Shown in pieces: positions 25,999 through 37,598 of a stretch of 64,000 nucleotides of DNA (positions within the stretch are counted from its first letter, which is position 1; every line of letters begins with the position of its first letter). Both the position numbers and the translations under genes were made by a program. The DNA comes from Cupriavidus basilensis (GTDB lineage: Bacteria > Pseudomonadota > Gammaproteobacteria > Burkholderiales > Burkholderiaceae): the NCBI RefSeq assembly GCF_000876015.1, contig NZ_BBQM01000024.1:62001-126000 (forward strand). Direction: 5' to 3'. The notes under the pieces were generated by a model. The model saw only the letters and a list, made by a program, of their open reading frames with translations, ran no database searches and was not told the origin of the DNA.

Positions 25999-26164
25999 CC
26001 GGCTGAAGCGGGCGGGGCCGCCCCGGCAAGACGACAAGAACGAGACCGGCCGGACCAGCCCGCACGGCACTTTCCGGCTAAGCTTGCGGCTGGCCGCCCT
26101 GTCCGCACGCGGATGGCGGGCGCGTGCCGCAGCCGCGGGACAGGCTGTCCGCGCGGCGGTAATG

Positions 26165-26174
26165 TACAATTGTA
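26165..26174. promoter_or_regulatory. Palindrome TACAATTGTA before GntR gene
   Basis: A perfect 10-bp palindrome in a short AT-rich island, 28 bp before the ATG of the GntR regulator at 26203; a second AATTGTA overlaps its right end. An autoregulatory operator is likely but not shown. Confidence 0.4.
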
Positions 26175-26202
26175 ATTGTATTTTGATGAAACAAAAAAAT
26201 AA

Positions 26203-27132
26203 ATGAGCATGCCGAACGAGTCGGTGGGCCGCTCGCGCCTGGCGCTGCGGGACCGGATCGCCCAGTGGATCCGCGACGAGGCCCTGGCGGCGGGCGACCG
26301 CCTCAACGAGCAGAAGCTGGCGGAGTCGCTGGGGGTGTCGCGCACGCCGATCCGCGCGGCGCTGGACCAGCTCGAGGCGCAGGGTTTCGTCGAGCGGCGC
26401 CGCAACAAGGGCGTGGCGCTGCTGTCGGCGCCGCCGGTGGCGCAGGCCGACGAGACCGCGCCGGCCGACGAAGACCAGTTGCTCACGCGCATCGCCCACG
26501 ACCGGCAGCGCGGCGCGCTGGCCGACGAAGTGTCCGAGCGCGACCTGATGCAGACCTACGGCGAGACGCGCGCCACCATCAAGCAGGCGCTGGTGCGGCT
26601 GGCCGACCTTGGCATCGTCGAGCGGCGGCTGGGCTACCGCTGGAAATTCCAGGACGCGATGTGGCACCGCGAGGCGCGCATCGAGGGCTACCGCTTCCGC
26701 ATGGTCATCGAGCCGGCGGCCATCCTGGAGCCGAGCTTCCAGCTCTCGCCCGAATGGGCCGCGCACATGCGGATCCAGCATTCGGCGTTCCTGACGCAGC
26801 CGTGGACCGAGGCCTCGCCGGTGGCGTTCTTCGAGACCAACGCGGCGTTCCACGAAGGGCTCGCGATGGCCTCGGGCAACCGCTTCTTCGTCGACGCGAT
26901 CCGCCGCCTGAACCGCATGCGGCGGCTGTCCAACTATGACTGGAAGCACGGCCGCGAGCGCGTGGAGGTGAGCTGCCACGAGCACCTCGGCATCCTGGCG
27001 GCGCTGGAGTCCGGCAACCGCGACGGCGCCGCCGACCTGATGCGCCGGCACCTGGACGTGGCGAGCCGCCTGCGCCGCCCGGCCGCGAGCGAGGCCGCCC
27101 CGGCGGAAGAGGCGCCGCCGGCGGGGGCCTGA
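26203..27132 (+). CDS. GntR-family regulator with two winged-helix domains and FCD-like domain
   Basis: The protein has 309 residues. Winged helix 1 is about residues 7-68 (LRDRIAQWIRDEALAAGDRLNEQKLAESLGVSRTPIRAAL to RRNKGVALL). Winged helix 2 is about 85-145 (DEDQLLTRIAHDRQRGALADEVSERDLMQTYGETRATIKQAL to GYRWKF). A helical FCD-like domain follows (YRFRMVIEPAAILEPSFQ, ETNAAFHEGLAMASGN, ALESGNRDGAADLMRRHL). The architecture is the same as the regulator at 8825-9847, although the sequences are clearly diverged. No catabolic gene is directly attached; the nearest are the cyclase upstream and the Lrp gene downstream, so its targets are unknown. No clear ribosome site precedes the ATG (MPNES at 26209 is an alternative). 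Confidence 0.87.
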   Translation: MSMPNESVGRSRLALRDRIAQWIRDEALAAGDRLNEQKLAESLGVSRTPIRAALDQLEAQGFVERRRNKGVALLSAPPVAQADETAPADEDQLLTRIAHDRQRGALADEVSERDLMQTYGETRATIKQALVRLADLGIVERRLGYRWKFQDAMWHREARIEGYRFRMVIEPAAILEPSFQLSPEWAAHMRIQHSAFLTQPWTEASPVAFFETNAAFHEGLAMASGNRFFVDAIRRLNRMRRLSNYDWKHGRERVEVSCHEHLGILAALESGNRDGAADLMRRHLDVASRLRRPAASEAAPAEEAPPAGA

Positions 27133-27175
27133 CCGGTCCCGCCCGGCCGCGCAATCTCCCGGCCGCGGCCACGCC

Positions 27176-27601
27176 TCACGACAGCTTGTAGCTGGTCAGG
27201 TGGATGCTGGTCTCCGTCGCGCTGATGCCGCGGATCAGCCGCACGCGCTCGAGCACGGAGGCCAGCCCGTCGAGCGTGGCGGCGCGCACTTCCGCCAGCA
27301 GGTCCCAGCGCCCGTTGGTGTCGTGCAGGGCGACCACGCCGGGCTCGCCCAGCAGGCTGGCAATCACCTCCCGCGCCTGGTTCCCGTCCACGGCGATGCT
27401 CATCCACGCGGCAATCGCGTCGCGCCGCGCCGCCGGGCGCAGCTGCACCGTGTAGCCGACGATCACCCCCGCTTTTTCCAGGCGCGCCATCCGGTTGGTG
27501 ATGGTGGTGCGCGCCACCCCGAGCCGGTGCGCCAGCAGGGCAACGCTGGCCCGGGCATCGGCGCGCAGCAGCCCCAGCAGCTTGTGGTCGAAGTCATCCA
27601 T
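27176..27601 (-). CDS. Lrp/AsnC-family transcriptional regulator
   Basis: The protein has 141 residues, slightly shorter than average. The HTH is LLGLLRADARASVALLAHRLGVARTTITNRMARLEKAGVIVGYTVQL. The RAM effector domain follows, with VVALHDTNGRWDLLAEVRAATLDGLASVLERVRLIRGISATETSIHL. It is transcribed away from ornithine cyclodeaminase, with 147 bp between the starts, which is the usual layout of an Lrp-type local activator with its amino-acid catabolic target. A palindrome with TTGTG and CACAA arms lies in the gap at 27663-27674. The effector is probably an amino acid such as ornithine (inference). Confidence 0.92.
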   Translation of the reverse strand: MDDFDHKLLGLLRADARASVALLAHRLGVARTTITNRMARLEKAGVIVGYTVQLRPAARRDAIAAWMSIAVDGNQAREVIASLLGEPGVVALHDTNGRWDLLAEVRAATLDGLASVLERVRLIRGISATETSIHLTSYKLS

Positions 27602-27662
27602 GTGTCGGAACCATGTGTCGAAATGAAAGTCGTTGTGCTCGGTTTGACGTGATGATAGTATT

Positions 27663-27674
27663 TTGTGTGCACAA
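27663..27674. promoter_or_regulatory. Inverted repeat TTGTG-N2-CACAA in Lrp/ocd divergent region
   Basis: Perfect 5-bp arms around TG within the AT-rich part between the Lrp gene (start 27601) and ocd (start 27749). It lies 75 bp before the ocd start and is a candidate binding site for the Lrp-type regulator. Confidence 0.4.
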
Positions 27675-27748
27675 TAACCACTTCATTTTGGGTGCCACGG
27701 CGGTGAGAATGGTCCGCAACTTTCCAGACCCGCTCACCGGAGCCACAG

Positions 27749-28812
27749 ATGACGCCATTTCTTTCCACCCAGCACGTATCCCGCATCATCGCCGCGCGCG
27801 GCATCGCGCATGCCCTGCGCGGCATGGCCGGCTACATCGAGGACGACTTCCGCCGCTGGCGGGAGTTCGACAAGTCCGCCCGCTCGGCCAGCCACTCGCC
27901 GGCCGGCGTGATCGAGCTGATGCCCACGGCCGACGCCAGCCTCTACAGCTTCAAGTACGTCAACGGCCATCCGGGCAACACGCGCGGCGGCCTGCCCACG
28001 GTGATGGCGTTCGGCGTGCTGGCCGAGGTGGCCACCGGCATGCCGCTGCTGCTCAGTGAGCTGACGCTGACCACGGCGCTGCGCACGGCGGCCACGTCGG
28101 TGGTGGCGGCGCGCCGGCTGGCGCGGGCCGACGCCGCCACGATGGCGCTGGTCGGCAACGGCGCGCAGAGCGAATTCCAGGCGCTGGCGTTCTATCACCT
28201 GCTGGGCGTCCGCCGCATCCAGGCCTACGACGTGGATGCCGCCGCCACCGCCAGGCTGCGCCGCAATCTCGCCGACGTGCCCGGCCTCGAATTGCGCGTG
28301 TGCGCCAGCACCGCCGAAGCCGTGCGCGGCGCCGACATCGTCACCACGGTCACGGCCGACAAGGCCTACGCGACCATCGTCACGCCGGAGATGCTCGAGC
28401 CCGGCATGCACCTCAATGCCGTGGGCGGCGATTGCCCGGGCAAGACCGAGCTGCACCCGGACGTGCTGCGCCGCGCCTGCGTGTTCGTCGAATACGAGCC
28501 GCAGAGCCGCATCGAAGGCGACGTGCAGCAGATGCCGGCGGACTTCGCCGTGACCGAGCTCTGGCGCGTGCTCGAGGGCCAGGCGCCCGGCCGCCGCGAC
28601 GCCGGCGAGATCACGGTGTTCGACTCGGTCGGCTTCGCGCTGGAAGACTTCTCCGCGCTGCGCTACCTGCGCGACCAGGCCGCGCTGCTCCAGATCGGCG
28701 AGCGCATCGCGCTGATCCCGGTGCTGGACGACCCCAAGAACCTGTTCGCGCAGTTGTCGCAGGCGCCGCGGGCGCCGGCGCCCGCCGCCGAGCTGGCCCA
28801 TCCGCTGCCCTG

Positions 28813-28813
<1 letters not shown>
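27749..28813 (+). CDS. ocd: Ornithine cyclodeaminase
   Basis: The protein has 354 residues, the normal length. The NAD-binding block LVGNGAQSEFQALAFYHLLG and the segments NAVGGDCPGKTEL, CVFVEYEPQSRIEGDVQQMP and APGRRDAGEITVFDSVGFALEDFSALRY closely follow what I recall of Pseudomonas ornithine cyclodeaminase rather than the wider mu-crystallin family. The reaction is L-ornithine to L-proline plus ammonia, in the cytoplasm. It is divergent from an Lrp-type regulator, and its stop overlaps the start of the aconitase-like gene (TGATG at 28811-28815), so the two are co-translated. Confidence 0.9.
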
Positions 28814-31458
<2,645 letters not shown>

Positions 31459-31531
31459 GCGGGTACCCGCGCAAGCCACGGACCGAACATCAACCGCGCA
31501 CATCAATCAAGCGCCAACCGAGCGACCCCAT

Positions 31532-32650
31532 ATGCAAAGCCAGATCCATCCCCTGATTGCCCCGGCGCCGGGCCTTGCCCTGCAACTCGCCAGCCACCAT
31601 TTCGGCGACGCCGGCGCCGCGCGCAAGATCTACGTGCAGGCCGGCCTGCATGCCGACGAGATTCCCGCCATGCTGGTGGCCGTCACGCTCAAGGCGCGCC
31701 TGCGGGAGCTCGAAGCGCAGGGCCGCCTGCGCGCGCAGGTGGTGCTGGTCAGCGCCGCCAACCCGATCGGCCTGGGCCAGGCGGTGCTGGGCGGCTTCAT
31801 CGGCCGCTTCGAATTGTCGAGCGGCAACAATTTCAACCGCGGTTTCCCGATGCTGTTCAAGCCGGTCGCGGCGGCGGTCGAGGACAAGCTCACGCAGGAT
31901 GGCGCGCACAACCTGCGCGTCATCCGCGCGGCCTGGCGCGAGGCGCTGCTGGCGCAGCCGCCGGTGAACGCCTTCCAGTCGCTGCAGCAGGCGCTGATGC
32001 TGCTGGCGCACGACGCCGAGGTGGTGCTCGACCTGCACTGCTCGCGCGAGGCGGCCATGCACGTGTACACCGGCGACGCGATCTGGCCCGAGGTGGAGCC
32101 GCTGGCGCGCTATCTCGGCGCCACCGCCAGCCTGCTGGCGCTCGACTCCGGCGCGCACTCGTTCGACGAGGCGCACAGCTATACGTGGTGGCAGCTGCAG
32201 CAGGAGTTCGGCGCGCGCTTCCCGATCCCGCACGGCAGCATCGCCGTGACGGTGGAGCACCGCGGCCAGCGCGACGTGACCGACGCGCTCGCGCAGCAGG
32301 ACACCCAGGCGCTGCTCGACTACCTGACCCACATCGGCGCCATCGCCGGCGAGGCGCCGCCGCTGCCCCCGCTGCCGCAGCCCGCCACGCCGCTGGCCGG
32401 CAGCGAACAGCTGGTGGCGGGCGCGGCGGGCCTGCTGGTGTATCGCGCGCAGGTGGGCGAGCGGGTGACGGCCGGGCAGCCGCTGTTCGACATCGTCGAT
32501 CCGGTCGAAGGCACGCGCGCCACCACCGTCAGCCATGCCGACGGCGTGTTCTACATGGGACGGGAGGTGCGCTACGTGAAGCCGGGCGACCAGATCGGCC
32601 GTGTGTCCGGCGCGCGGGCGTTCCGCACGGGGAAGCTGCTGAGTCCGTGA
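31532..32650 (+). CDS. AstE/AspA-like zinc deacylase (M14-related)
   Basis: The protein has 372 residues. Zinc ligands are visible as H40 and E43 in VQAGLHADEIPAM and the later His in VVLDLHCSREA (about residue 169). GNNFNRGFP is the substrate-binding NR motif of the succinylglutamate desuccinylase/aspartoacylase family. A C-terminal beta domain (LVAGAAGLLVYRAQVGERVTAGQPLFDIVDP) closes the protein. Such enzymes remove acyl groups from N-acyl amino acids; relatives include the ectoine-pathway deacetylase. It lies 73 bp after the aconitase-like gene and probably belongs to the same operon. It could release an amino acid such as ornithine that then feeds the cyclodeaminase. Confidence 0.87.
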   Translation: MQSQIHPLIAPAPGLALQLASHHFGDAGAARKIYVQAGLHADEIPAMLVAVTLKARLRELEAQGRLRAQVVLVSAANPIGLGQAVLGGFIGRFELSSGNNFNRGFPMLFKPVAAAVEDKLTQDGAHNLRVIRAAWREALLAQPPVNAFQSLQQALMLLAHDAEVVLDLHCSREAAMHVYTGDAIWPEVEPLARYLGATASLLALDSGAHSFDEAHSYTWWQLQQEFGARFPIPHGSIAVTVEHRGQRDVTDALAQQDTQALLDYLTHIGAIAGEAPPLPPLPQPATPLAGSEQLVAGAAGLLVYRAQVGERVTAGQPLFDIVDPVEGTRATTVSHADGVFYMGREVRYVKPGDQIGRVSGARAFRTGKLLSP

Positions 32651-32713
32651 GGCGGCCGGCGGCAGCCGGCGCGGGCGGATGATCCTGGCATGGCCATCCG
32701 CCCGTTGCGCCGG

Positions 32714-34054
32714 CTAGTTGACGCGCGAGGGGAAGACGCCGTCGACGCAGATCATGTAGGTCAGCCCGTTCGGCGTGACGGACGACAGGTTCGGCAATGC
32801 AAAATTGGTGACGCCGTCGCCGCCGAAGTTGGTGCCCAGCAAGCTGAACAGCGCCGTATACGCGTTGATCGGCAGCAGCCGGCCATCCGCGGCCATGCCT
32901 TCTCCCACCGTGGCTGCTGTCAGCCAGACGGTACCGATCGTGCACACGCCGCTGCCATTGCCGTCGGCGGCATGACTTGGCGTGCCCAGGCCAGGCACGC
33001 TGCCCGTGGCGCCGGTCGCGCCGGTGGCGCCAGTTGCGCCGGCCGCCCCCGTAGGACCGGTGGCCCCCGTGGCGCCGGTCACGCCGGTCACGCCGGTCGC
33101 CCCCGTACTACCCTGGGCGCCGGTCGCCCCCGTGGCGCCCTGCGTGCCGGGAGAGCCCTGGGGGCCGGTGACGCCCGTCGCGCCGGTGGTGCCGGTCGCG
33201 CCGGTGGCACCCGTTGCGCCTGTGGCGCCGGTCGGTCCGGTGACGCCCGTGCTGCCGGTCGCGCCGACCGCCCCCGTCGCCCCGACCGGCCCCGTGCTGC
33301 CTTGCGGGCCGGTCGCGCCGGTGGCGCCCGGAACACCGGGCGCGCCGTCGGCGCCCGTGGCGCCCGCCGCGCCGGTGGCCCCGGTCGCGCCTTGCGCGCC
33401 CGGCGCGCCCACGTCGCCGCGCGCGAGGTCCTGCGCGACCGTGGTCAGCGTGGCGTTGGTGGCCTTCAGGCGCACGATCAGCGCTTCGAGCTTGTCGTCG
33501 TAGGCGTCGCCGGCCTGGGGCTGGAACGCCTGGTTCATCAGGTTGAGCGTGTCCACCGAGACGCCGAGGTTGGCCAGCCGCTGCCTGGTCAGCGTCAGCG
33601 CGGTCGGCAGGCGGTTGATGGCGGCGTTGCCCGAGGTCGTGGAGAAGGTGTTGAAGAAGGCTTCGGTGTCCGGGTTCTGGGCGGCGCTCGCCACCACCAG
33701 TTCGGTGATGGGCGTGATGTTGGTGGTGCCGGGTCCGGTGATGAGCGTGTGCAGCACGCCGCTCGGGCCGGTCACGCGCGCCGCGCAGGGCACGGCCAGG
33801 CCGGCTGCCGAGACGCCCCATGCGCCGGTGGCGGAGGTGGTGGCGGTGGCGGTGCCGGCCGCGCACCGGATGTCGACCACGGCATTGGCGATGGGCGCGC
33901 CGGTGGCGGCCACGCCCGAGATGGTGGCCGGCGGTGGCGCGGTGCCGGCGGAGGCGCCCGCGGACTGGGCGCCGTCGTCGCCGCCGCCGCAGGCGCTCAG
34001 CACCGCGGCTGCGATGACCGACAGATAGATCGAACGTGTCCTGGCTTGCTTCAT
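32714..34054 (-). CDS. Collagen-like lipoprotein with C-terminal tail-collar-type domain
   Basis: The protein has 446 residues. The lipoprotein signal MKQARTRSIYLSVIAAAVLSAC places the lipid-bearing Cys at 22. A folded N-terminal region follows (about 40-210). Residues 213-351 are uninterrupted Gly-X-Y triplets, about 46 of them, mostly GAT, GPT and GPQ, predicting a collagen-like triple helix. The C-terminus (about 370-446, ALFSLLGTNFGGDGVTNFALPNL) resembles phage tail-collar/microcystin-dependent domains, which trimerise. The repeat DNA covers about 33002-33418 and is prone to slippage. AGGGGA precedes the ATG. It is probably a trimeric surface or periplasmic stalk; its function is unknown. 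Confidence 0.88.
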   Translation of the reverse strand: MKQARTRSIYLSVIAAAVLSACGGGDDGAQSAGASAGTAPPPATISGVAATGAPIANAVVDIRCAAGTATATTSATGAWGVSAAGLAVPCAARVTGPSGVLHTLITGPGTTNITPITELVVASAAQNPDTEAFFNTFSTTSGNAAINRLPTALTLTRQRLANLGVSVDTLNLMNQAFQPQAGDAYDDKLEALIVRLKATNATLTTVAQDLARGDVGAPGAQGATGATGAAGATGADGAPGVPGATGATGPQGSTGPVGATGAVGATGSTGVTGPTGATGATGATGATGTTGATGVTGPQGSPGTQGATGATGAQGSTGATGVTGVTGATGATGPTGAAGATGATGATGATGSVPGLGTPSHAADGNGSGVCTIGTVWLTAATVGEGMAADGRLLPINAYTALFSLLGTNFGGDGVTNFALPNLSSVTPNGLTYMICVDGVFPSRVN

Positions 34055-34537
34055 GATATTCCCCTGGTTTCCCGATTGGCTGCGCGCCCGGCGATCGAGG
34101 GCCGGACGTCTGTGTTCTTGCCGTGTTGGTGTTTGGCGCGCCGGGTGGCGCAGTGACCCTGCTGGGCCGGCAGTCCCGGACGGGGCTTCGGCCCGGAAGC
34201 CATCCGGCCCGGCAGGCGAAGCGGTGGGCAGGCGGCGTTCCGGGGCGGTATTCTATCGGCGCCGCCGGGCGCCATGATGAAATTGCGCCACATGGCCGCG
34301 CCGGCATCGACCGCGCGGCCCGCGAACCGTTGCGCCTGCCCGCTCGCGAGAATCCAATCCCCTCTTCGGTTGGGTGTTGGTCCGGCGCCATTGGCGCAAG
34401 TCCGGGCATCTTCGACGCAACCGCGCGGCCTGGCGGCACATGGCGCTACACTGCCGCCTGGCTCGCCGGCCGCCCGTGCCGGCGGATATTCCTGGTTCGT
34501 TCGTCGCTCGTTCAGCGCTTTTTTCCGCAGGCTCGCC
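34055..34537. other. Intergenic region between divergent collagen-like and hydrolase genes
   Basis: No convincing gene is found in these 483 bp. One small palindrome, GCGCCA-T-TGGCGC, lies at 34385-34397. Open frames through the region run into the hydrolase gene but do not look like its N-terminus. Confidence 0.4.
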
Positions 34538-35404
34538 ATGCAAGGCACGGTTCCCGATCTTTCCCTTCCATCCGCCGAGGCCGCCGCGGCCGCCTCGCTT
34601 GCCATCGCGGCGCTCGAGCGCCAGGCCCGGCGCGTCGTCACCGAGGCCGGCGGCTGCCGCGTGGCGTGGCGCGGCTTCGGCCAGGGCCGCCCGCTGGTGC
34701 TGCTGCACGGCGGGCACGGCAGTTGGCTGCACTGGCTGCGCAATATCGAGGCGCTGGCCGCGCGGCGCACCGTCTGGGCGCCGGACATGCCGGGCTTCGG
34801 CGAATCCGGCGACGTGCCCAGCGAGCTGCCGGCGATCGTTGGCGCGCTGGCCGCGGCGGCCGGCCAGTTGCCGGGCTGCGCGGACGGCTTCGACCTCGCC
34901 GGCTTCTCGTTCGGCGGGCTGGTGGCGGCGCACGTGGCCGCCGCGCGCGTCGGCGTGAACCGGCTGGCGCTGCTCGGCCCGGGCGGGCACGGCGGCGCGC
35001 GCCGCCAGCAGCAGGCGCTGGTGGACTGGCGCCGCGCGCCGGACGACACCGCGCTGGCGCAGGCCATGCGCCACAACCTCGCCGCGTTCATGATCGCCGA
35101 CCCGGACAAGATCGACGCCGTGGCCTTGCACGCGCATACCGTGTCCTGCCGCCACACGCGCTTTCGCAGCAAGCCGATCTCGCGCGCGGGCGGCCTGCGC
35201 GAGGCGCTCGACACCTTCGGCGGCGACGTGCTGCTGGCCTGGGGCGAGCATGACGTGACGGCCGACCCGGTGCCGGCGGGCCAGGCCATGACGCAGGGCA
35301 GCGCGCGGCGGCAGGTGCGCATCGTGCCCGGGGCCGGGCACTGGGTCCAGTACGAGGCGCCCGCGGAGGTTAACGCGCTGCTGGACGGGTGGCTGGCGGC
35401 GTAG
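34538..35404 (+). CDS. Alpha/beta-fold hydrolase
   Basis: The protein has 288 residues from the ATG at 34538; a longer frame to 34274 exists but is not family-like. GQGRPLVLLHGGHGSWLHWLRNI is the oxyanion strand, DLAGFSFGGLVAAHVA the nucleophile elbow with Ser, LLAWGEHDVTADP carries the acid, and VPGAGHWVQYEAP the catalytic His. It resembles C-C or ester hydrolases of the MhpC/haloperoxidase group. It is followed after 96 bp by a YciI-like gene and then an acyl-CoA synthetase-like gene on the same strand, which may form a loose catabolic unit. The substrate is unknown. Confidence 0.88.
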   Translation: MQGTVPDLSLPSAEAAAAASLAIAALERQARRVVTEAGGCRVAWRGFGQGRPLVLLHGGHGSWLHWLRNIEALAARRTVWAPDMPGFGESGDVPSELPAIVGALAAAAGQLPGCADGFDLAGFSFGGLVAAHVAAARVGVNRLALLGPGGHGGARRQQQALVDWRRAPDDTALAQAMRHNLAAFMIADPDKIDAVALHAHTVSCRHTRFRSKPISRAGGLREALDTFGGDVLLAWGEHDVTADPVPAGQAMTQGSARRQVRIVPGAGHWVQYEAPAEVNALLDGWLAA

Positions 35405-35500
35405 CGCCCGCCGCTGCTTCCGCCAGCCTCGAGATCGATTTCATCCTCGACCCGGCGCCGGCCGCAACCTTATCCAACCCATCCAGGCGGAGGTCATCCC

Positions 35501-35803
35501 ATGCTGTTCGTATTTCATCTGCTCGACAAGCCCGGCACCGGCGAGCTGCGCGCCAGGGTGCGTCCCGAGCACAAGGCCTATCTGGGCGCCAAGGCGGACA
35601 GCATCGCCTTCGCCGGCCCGCTGCTCGGCGACGACGGCCAGACGATGGTCGGCAGCCTGCTGGTGATCGACTTTCCCTCGCAGGCGGAGGCGCGCGCGTG
35701 GCTGGCGGCCGAGCCGTTCACGCAGGCCGGCGTGTACGGGCAGTCCACCATCCACGCCTTCGCCAACCTGTGGCCGCAGAAGGCGGGTTTTCCGCCGGCC
35801 TGA
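35501..35803 (+). CDS. YciI-like domain protein
   Basis: The protein has 100 residues. MLFVFHLLDKPGTGELRARVRPEHKAYLG and the later GSLLVIDFPSQAEARAWLAAEPFTQAGVYGQSTIHAF match the YciI ferredoxin-like fold (dimeric alpha-beta barrel), with the conserved His in RPEHKAYL and the D-P-F/EPF-type segment. GGAGG lies before the ATG. YciI proteins are small enzymes or accessory proteins of varied function. A strong hairpin follows the gene (35817-35843). Confidence 0.88.
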   Translation: MLFVFHLLDKPGTGELRARVRPEHKAYLGAKADSIAFAGPLLGDDGQTMVGSLLVIDFPSQAEARAWLAAEPFTQAGVYGQSTIHAFANLWPQKAGFPPA

Positions 35804-35816
35804 GCGTTCCCGCGAG

Positions 35817-35843
35817 AAGGCCCCGGGTTTGCCCCGGGGCCTT
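35817..35843 (+). terminator. Hairpin downstream of YciI-like gene
   Basis: AAGGCCCCGGG (35817-35827) pairs exactly with CCCGGGGCCTT (35833-35843) around TTTGC. It lies 14 bp after the stop codon. Only a short T pair follows, so termination efficiency is uncertain. Confidence 0.5.
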
Positions 35844-36035
35844 GCCGTCTCCGCAGCCCCAAAAATATAACGCCGCGCCCATGCGAGAATCCCGCGGGTC
35901 CGCCGCAGCCGGGCGGACGCACGGACGAACGGCGCGGCCCCTTGCCCGTTCGACGACATGAATCCGTTCGCGAAAGCCGCCGCGGCCCCGTGCCGCCGCG
36001 GCCGATCGCGGCATCCAATGGAGACAGGACTTCTC

Positions 36036-37598
36036 ATGGGCATCACAGAACTTCTCGCGCAGCCGGTCGGCAATCTGGCCGACTGCGTGCGGCTGCACGC
36101 CGCCGAGCGGCCCGCGCACGTGGCGGTGATCGACAGCCACCGCACGCTGACCTACGCCGGATTCGACGCGCTGGCCGACCAGGTGGCCAGCGCCTTGCAG
36201 CGCGACGGCCTGCGGCCTGGCGCGGCGCTGGCGATCTGCGCGGCGGCTTCGATCGAGTACGCGGCGCTGCTGGTCGGCGGCCTGCGCGCGGGCGTGGCGC
36301 TGGTGCCGCTGGCGCCGTCCTCGACGCCGGCCAGCCTGGCCGGCATGGTGGCCGATTCCGATGCCCGGCTGCTGTTCGTGGACGCGGACGTGCTGCGCGA
36401 GCTGGCGCCGGTGCGCGACCGCATCGCGGTGCCGCTGGTCGGGCTGGCGGGCGCGCCCGCCGGGCAGTCGTTCGAGGCGTGGCTTGCGCCCGCGGGCAGC
36501 CGCCCGCAAGAGCGCCCGGTCGAGCCGGAGCAGGTCTTCAACATCATCTACTCGTCGGGCACCACGGGCACGCCCAAGGGCATCGTGCACGCGCACGCGC
36601 TGCGCTGGAACCAGATCCGCCGCGTGCAGGAAAGCAGCGGCTACGGCCCGGACGCCATCACGCTGATCTCCACGCCGCTGTATTCCAACACCACGCTGGT
36701 GAGCTTCCTGCCCACGCTGGCGCTGGGCGGCACCGCGATCCTGATGCCGAAGTTCGACGCGCAGCGCTACCTGGAGCTGGCCGCGGCGCACCGCGTCACG
36801 CACGGCATGCTGGTGCCGGTGCAGTACCAGCGCCTGCTGGCGCGCCCGGATTTCGACAGCTACGACTTGTCCTCCTACCGCATGAAGTTCTCCACCAGCG
36901 CGCCGCTGAGCGCCGCGCTCAAGGCCGACGTGCTCAGACGCTGGCCGGGCGGGCTGGTGGAGTACTACGGCATGACCGAGGGCGGCGGCAGCTGCGTGCT
37001 GGCCGCGCATGAGTTCCCCGGCAAGCTCCATACCGTGGGCCGGCCGATGGAAGGGCACGACATCCGCCTGATCGACGACGAGGGCAGGGAAGTGCCGGTG
37101 GGCGAGATCGGCGAAGTGGTGGGCAGCTCCAGCACCATCATGAGCGGCTACCACAAGCAGCCCGAGAAGACCGCCGCCGCGCACTGGCGCGATGCCAGCG
37201 GCAAGCTGTTCATCCGCACCGGCGACGTGGGCCGCTTCGACGAGGACGGCTTCCTCACGCTGATGGACCGCAAGAAGGACATGATCATCAGCGGCGGCTT
37301 CAACATCTATCCGAGCGACCTGGAGGCGGTCCTGCAGCAGCATCCCGCGGTGGCGGACTGCGCCGTGGTGGGCGTGCCTTCGCCGCGCTGGGGCGAGACG
37401 CCGGTGGCCTTCGTGGTGCTGCGCGACGGCGTGGACGTGTCCGCCGAAGCGCTGATGGCGTGGGCCAACGGGCAGGTCGGCAAGACCCAGCGCCTGGCCG
37501 CGCTGGAGCTGGTGGACACGCTGCCGCGCAGCGCCATCGGCAAGGTGCTCAAGCGCGAATTGCGCGACGCGTTCAGCCCGGCGCGCGTGCTGGACTGA
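36036..37598 (+). CDS. AMP-dependent acyl-CoA synthetase/ligase (ANL superfamily)
   Basis: The protein has 520 residues from the ATG at 36036, six bases after AGGA; ATG 36018 and 35958 are alternatives. The adenylate-forming signatures are in order: the P-loop FNIIYSSGTTGTPKGIVHAH, the A5 block VEYYGMTEGGG, FIRTGDVGRFDEDGFL, and the hinge DRKKDMIISGGFNIYPSDLE. The catalytic Lys lies in RSAIGKVLKRELR near the C-terminus. It activates a carboxylic acid as acyl-AMP and then the CoA thioester. There is no signal peptide. The substrate cannot be told; medium-chain or aromatic acids are usual for this length. Confidence 0.92.
   Translation: MGITELLAQPVGNLADCVRLHAAERPAHVAVIDSHRTLTYAGFDALADQVASALQRDGLRPGAALAICAAASIEYAALLVGGLRAGVALVPLAPSSTPASLAGMVADSDARLLFVDADVLRELAPVRDRIAVPLVGLAGAPAGQSFEAWLAPAGSRPQERPVEPEQVFNIIYSSGTTGTPKGIVHAHALRWNQIRRVQESSGYGPDAITLISTPLYSNTTLVSFLPTLALGGTAILMPKFDAQRYLELAAAHRVTHGMLVPVQYQRLLARPDFDSYDLSSYRMKFSTSAPLSAALKADVLRRWPGGLVEYYGMTEGGGSCVLAAHEFPGKLHTVGRPMEGHDIRLIDDEGREVPVGEIGEVVGSSSTIMSGYHKQPEKTAAAHWRDASGKLFIRTGDVGRFDEDGFLTLMDRKKDMIISGGFNIYPSDLEAVLQQHPAVADCAVVGVPSPRWGETPVAFVVLRDGVDVSAEALMAWANGQVGKTQRLAALELVDTLPRSAIGKVLKRELRDAFSPARVLD

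Noticed and set aside
33002..33418. Repeat array resembling a CRISPR or minisatellite
   Set aside because: The repeats are in-frame Gly-X-Y codons of the collagen-like lipoprotein, with no spacers of constant length.
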